Positions 60,881 through 64,000 of a stretch of DNA of 64,000 nucleotides are shown piece by piece. The translations under genes and the position numbers were made by a program. The DNA is from Lentinus brumalis (taxonomy: Eukaryota; Basidiomycota; Agaricomycetes; Polyporales; Polyporaceae). The number at the start of each line of letters is the position of its first letter. Within the stretch, counting starts at the first letter, position 1. The stretch is taken from contig MARA01000047.1 of NCBI GenBank assembly GCA_001792895.1, positions 62,001-126,000 on the forward strand, given 5' to 3'. The notes under the pieces were generated by a model. The model did not search any database. It had not been told where the DNA came from and saw only the letters and a program-made list of their open reading frames with translations.

Positions 60881-61282
60881 CGCTGACAAGATGGAGTGTG
60901 AGCACGTTCTTCGCTCAAGGTATTGGGAGTACTTAGATGATAACGTACCCAACCATACCGTCACTGAGGCTCAGTCTCGACTGATGAATGAACTGCGAGT
61001 CGAGCCGGCTGGTGAGATCTTCCGGGCGCAGGAGGCTGTAAGTGAGTGCCTTAATTGCTGCTCATGTTTTGAATGGGCTCGATTTACAGGCTTCAGCCTC
61101 AGGAATAAAGATACCTTTGCACGTAGTGAGTAGAGACGAGTCAGCGCGCATTAAGCGCTCATACTCTGAGCACCCATCGGCCGGATACGAGACCCTATAG
61201 AGTCCTCTGCCTGAGTGAGGACGACTAATGAACTCAAAGTGAGGTCATACATAAAAGAAACAGCGCCATGAAATCCCGACGC

Positions 61283-61345
61283 AGACACGTTGCGCAAGAA
61301 TGCGCACGGCGCGACGCTGCGCAACGCTGCGTTTGCGCTGCGCAT
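61283..61345 (+). repeat. third TGCGCA-rich cluster
   Basis: A run of overlapping motifs beginning CGTTGCGCAAGAATGCGCA and ending TTTGCGCTGCGCA. It belongs to the same motif family as the clusters at 60.2 and 60.7 kb and lies about 210 bp downstream of the F-box gene's stop (minus strand). Confidence 0.5.
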
Positions 61346-61554
61346 TTTTCTGGGGGCCCTGCTGGTCCGAGGTCGAGTGGGTGGGCATTGCGGGAAGTTC
61401 GGGAGTTTAGAGGGAAGAAGTGTACGCCAAAGCATGAAGCTTTGTAGGGTTATAGGATGTTCGCTGAGCGTGCGGTACCCAAGAAGGGTAGAGAGATATT
61501 TCAGGAATAGGAGGAGCCTCATGAGAACTGGGGAGCGGGAATGACGGCGGACGT

Positions 61555-63272
61555 CTACGAGCGAGGACTCGTGACGGGTCCTTGGCCTTGGCTCCAGTTT
61601 CGCTCCTGTCTGCGGACGAGCCGCAATTCGTACAGGATATCTTTGACTTTCTTCCATCCAAGTATCGTCTGAGCGTAATCTTCTCTTCTGGGATAGGACG
61701 ACACGCTGTCCAGAAGAGGAAAATGCTCGAACAAAAACGCCGCGAGCTGCACAGGATCTCGTGGCGGGGCCGCCCTGCCGACATGCAGCGAAACCAGCGA
61801 CGACTGCGCCGCGGGGCGCACGAGGAGGTTGTCAAAGGCGGGGGCGTCGACACCGGTATCGATTCCAAGCTTGATCGAGCGGAGCTTAGGACAGAGGTGC
61901 GCGAAGTGAACGAGGCCGGCCCATGTTGCCGCCGTAGGGGAGGGATCTGAGGGATCGAGCTTGAGGACCTCGAGCTCTGGCCACGCACTTGCCATTTCGC
62001 CGAGGAAGGAATCGTCGATATCGAGACCAAACGATTCCCGCGCTTCCATTGACAAGACGGCCAGCTGTGGTAGCTTAAGAAGAGGGCGCAGAAACTCAGG
62101 CTTGATAGTCGTGTCTGGAGATGCCATAAGTGCTTGTAGTATTCTGATCTCCCGAAGAGCGAGCCGTGATTGATGCTGAGCAATGACAGTGCAGAAGTCG
62201 AAGACTTCAAAGGCCGGCGAACGATCAGTGAGAACGACTGATAAGCTCTCCAGGCGAGAAGAGGAGATATGGGCGAAGAACTTCGTTACCCAAGAGAGAA
62301 AGTCAATGTGGATATGAAGTGTCTTGAGACGTGGCGCAAACGTTCCTAGACCACCTTCAAGAGGGGTCAACAAGCTCGTGGTCTGGATGTTGAGCTCCTC
62401 GAGGAGCTGAAGTGTCGCGATGGCTGAGATGGTAGCAGAAGATACGGGTATTCCGCGAAGGCGCAACACACGCAGGTCACACCATGTAAGGAGGCAAGTC
62501 TCGAGAGGGCGGTCAATGACTGCTCCCGAAGCGTCTCGTTCCGCGGCGCTTTCCCATCCTATCTCGACCGCAACGTCGAGCACCTTAAGTTGACGTACAG
62601 AGGCAGTGAGCGTGTCGAGTGTACCCAGCATTTCAGTTCTTGAAAGGCCAAGCAGGTGAAGGTGCACGAGACTCCTTGAGAAGGGTAAGGGATGGGTAAT
62701 GCGTGATAGGAACTGTGCTTCCGCAACATCAAGAGAGAGGCGCAAAAGATTCGGCAGGAGGGGATGTGGTCCGTGACGGGCGAGCGACGTCCAGATGTCA
62801 TGAGAGAAGACCAACGATTGTCTCAACACCGTCGCTCTGACACCGGAGCAGTGAGAATCAATCACACGAACAAAATGCGCATACATTGTCCAACGTTCGA
62901 AGTCTTGGAGGGTAGGGACTCGTAGCAAATGCTATTGGATGTGTTTACAACGTATGTAGCTGTGAGTTGCGTTGATGACGCAGTCTGCGGGAAACGTACG
63001 GGGTCAACCAGTGCTCCATCATCCATGTCCATCTCATCCATCTGGGACTGCTTCGTAGTTGCATAGAGATCTCCGGGAAGCGTGGACAGAAGGGGCGTGA
63101 ACGACTCTAATTCCCTCCACAGCTCGGCGACAGCTGGAGACCAAAGCTGGCGACAAGTCCGAGCAAGTGTTGCTAGAGAATAGCAGTCGATCCATCTTCC
63201 GCCGGCATAGCTGACATGGGAGACAATCAAGGATAAGTTGCCAGGAGATAGTGCTAGCAAATTCGCTGCCAT
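61555..63272 (-). CDS. F-box / leucine-rich-repeat-like protein
   Basis: Two exons, 63272-63000 and 62931-61555, joined by a 68-bp intron (GTACGT donor, CAATAG acceptor). The total is 1,650 bases, giving 549 residues, in frame. The N-terminal 50 residues have an F-box-like pattern (LSPGNLSLIVSHV followed by DCYSLATLARTCRQLWSPAVAELW). The rest shows repeated Leu-rich segments spaced as in basidiomycete F-box proteins (LPNLLRLSLDV, LVHLHLLGLS, LKVLDVAVEI, LRVLRLRGIPV, ELEVLKLDPSD, LRSIKLGIDTG). Such proteins serve as substrate adaptors of SCF ubiquitin ligases and are a large, fast-evolving family in Agaricomycetes. The target is unknown. No signal peptide or transmembrane segment is seen. Confidence 0.85.
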
Positions 63273-63617
63273 GGTGGAGGAGAAAGGTAATTCTGGCTAC
63301 TCAAATGCAGCACAATCAGGTGGAGGTGATGCACTGCCGCCAAGTCACTTCTAGGCGCCAAACCTACCTTCATCGCTCGCCCGTGTCCCTCGACGTTGCG
63401 TCACTGCGCGCGATCTCATTACTTCCATGCAAGTATCGCGAGAGTTACACATATCATCCGAGACGAAACACTTGGACTTACGCACGACTTCGTCAAGCAA
63501 TTGATCAGCACGTTGCAATTCGCCCGGTAACAAGCGTCGCACAATATACATTCTCTTCGATTGGCCTCACAGGGCGACGGGCCAACGTAGATACGGGGAC
63601 AAAAATACTTAAAAGTA
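63273..63617. other. intergenic region upstream of the F-box gene
   Basis: 345 bp between the start of the F-box gene and the stop of the next minus-strand gene. AT-richer sequence around 63,590-63,617 fits a transcript end. No gene or RNA was seen. Confidence 0.5.
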
Positions 63618-64000
63618 TCAGAAGTCCTGCGGGTTGTGAAACACGCGGAGAGGGTCATACTTGTTCTTGATCGCAGTGAGTCGCTCAGTATGCGTCGGGT
63701 AATACTTCTTATGAGCGACGGCCGCTGAGTACGTGCTGTCGATGTAATTCACTGCCCAGACATCGAATCGCGCGAGTCAGCTTCACCTGCCAGGACCATG
63801 CGGTGTCGAGTCTGACGCACCGTACTCCTTGAAGACCGTCTTCGGCTGGTTCTGCTCAAGTGCAGCCTTCATGCCCTGGATGAACTTGATACCGACTGCG
63901 TCGGAGACAGTGCTTGGGAAGGATCCGTAGTACTGGATGGAGTAGAGAGCATCTCGGGCGTCGAACGCGTTGTAGTCCGCGCTGAGGCTCCGGATCGCAG
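63618..64000 (-). CDS. berberine-bridge-type FAD-linked oxidase, C-terminal part (runs off the window)
   Basis: Two exons are visible: a partial one from the window edge to 63821, and 63751-63618 ending in TGA, with a 69-bp intron (GTGCGT donor). The last residues (TERLTAIKNKYDPLRVF, then HNPQDF) are the typical C-terminus of the berberine/berberine-like domain that follows the PCMH-type FAD domain. Upstream sequence (ALYSIQYYGSF, GIKFIQGMKAALEQN) fits the substrate domain. Such enzymes are usually secreted and oxidise carbohydrates or alkaloid-like substrates with covalently bound FAD. The FAD-binding half lies outside the window, so the covalent-attachment residues cannot be checked. Confidence 0.85.

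Noticed and set aside
1..64000. CRISPR arrays, rRNA genes, intact transposons or viral genes
   Set aside because: No regularly spaced identical repeats, rRNA core sequences, transposase/reverse-transcriptase motifs or terminal inverted repeats were found by reading.

Overview
The window looks like nuclear DNA from a basidiomycete fungus, most likely a wood- or litter-decaying agaricomycete. It is GC-rich. Its recognisable genes are split by many GT-AG introns of about 35-80 bp, with typical fungal donors (GTGAGT, GTACGT, GTATGT) and CTNAC-like branch sites. The gene set is a fungal redox repertoire: a GMC oxidoreductase, FAD monooxygenases, a berberine-bridge-type oxidase, an old-yellow-enzyme-type flavoprotein and an F-box protein. 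No bacterial, organellar or viral gene was recognised.

Layout. Positions 1-11,400 are gene-poor: long overlapping frames from high GC, simple repeats, and a few isolated exon-like islands. From about 11.46 to 43.6 kb lies a nested duplication built on a gene for a BCAS3-type WD40 protein. An older duplication copied its promoter, first three exons and large first intron (diverged copy A, 11.46-15.75 kb). A later unequal crossover inside the first intron produced two nearly identical 12,323-bp tandem units (14,792-27,114 and 27,115-39,437). The result is two 3'-truncated BCAS3 copies, one complete copy (36,676-43,607), and two copies of a minus-strand gene of unknown function (16,414-17,280 and 28,738-29,604). 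The rest of each unit holds nothing I can name.

From 44.6 kb to the right edge the window is gene-dense: a secreted aldose 1-epimerase (+), then on the minus strand two tandem paralogous FAD monooxygenases, a secreted GMC oxidoreductase with a GPI-type tail, an old-yellow-enzyme-type oxidoreductase, an F-box protein, and the 3' end of a berberine-bridge-type oxidase cut by the window edge. Five of these are flavoproteins. The neighbourhood could be an aromatic/sugar oxidation or secondary-metabolism locus, but that is inference.

A cross-cutting observation: at least six coding exons in four unrelated genes lack exactly one base, in each case at a G or C run. Adding one base restores both the frame and a total exon length divisible by three. 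This points to systematic homopolymer undercalling in the assembly rather than to pseudogenes. Exon boundaries were placed by eye from splice signals and protein-family continuity; no search or transcript data were used.
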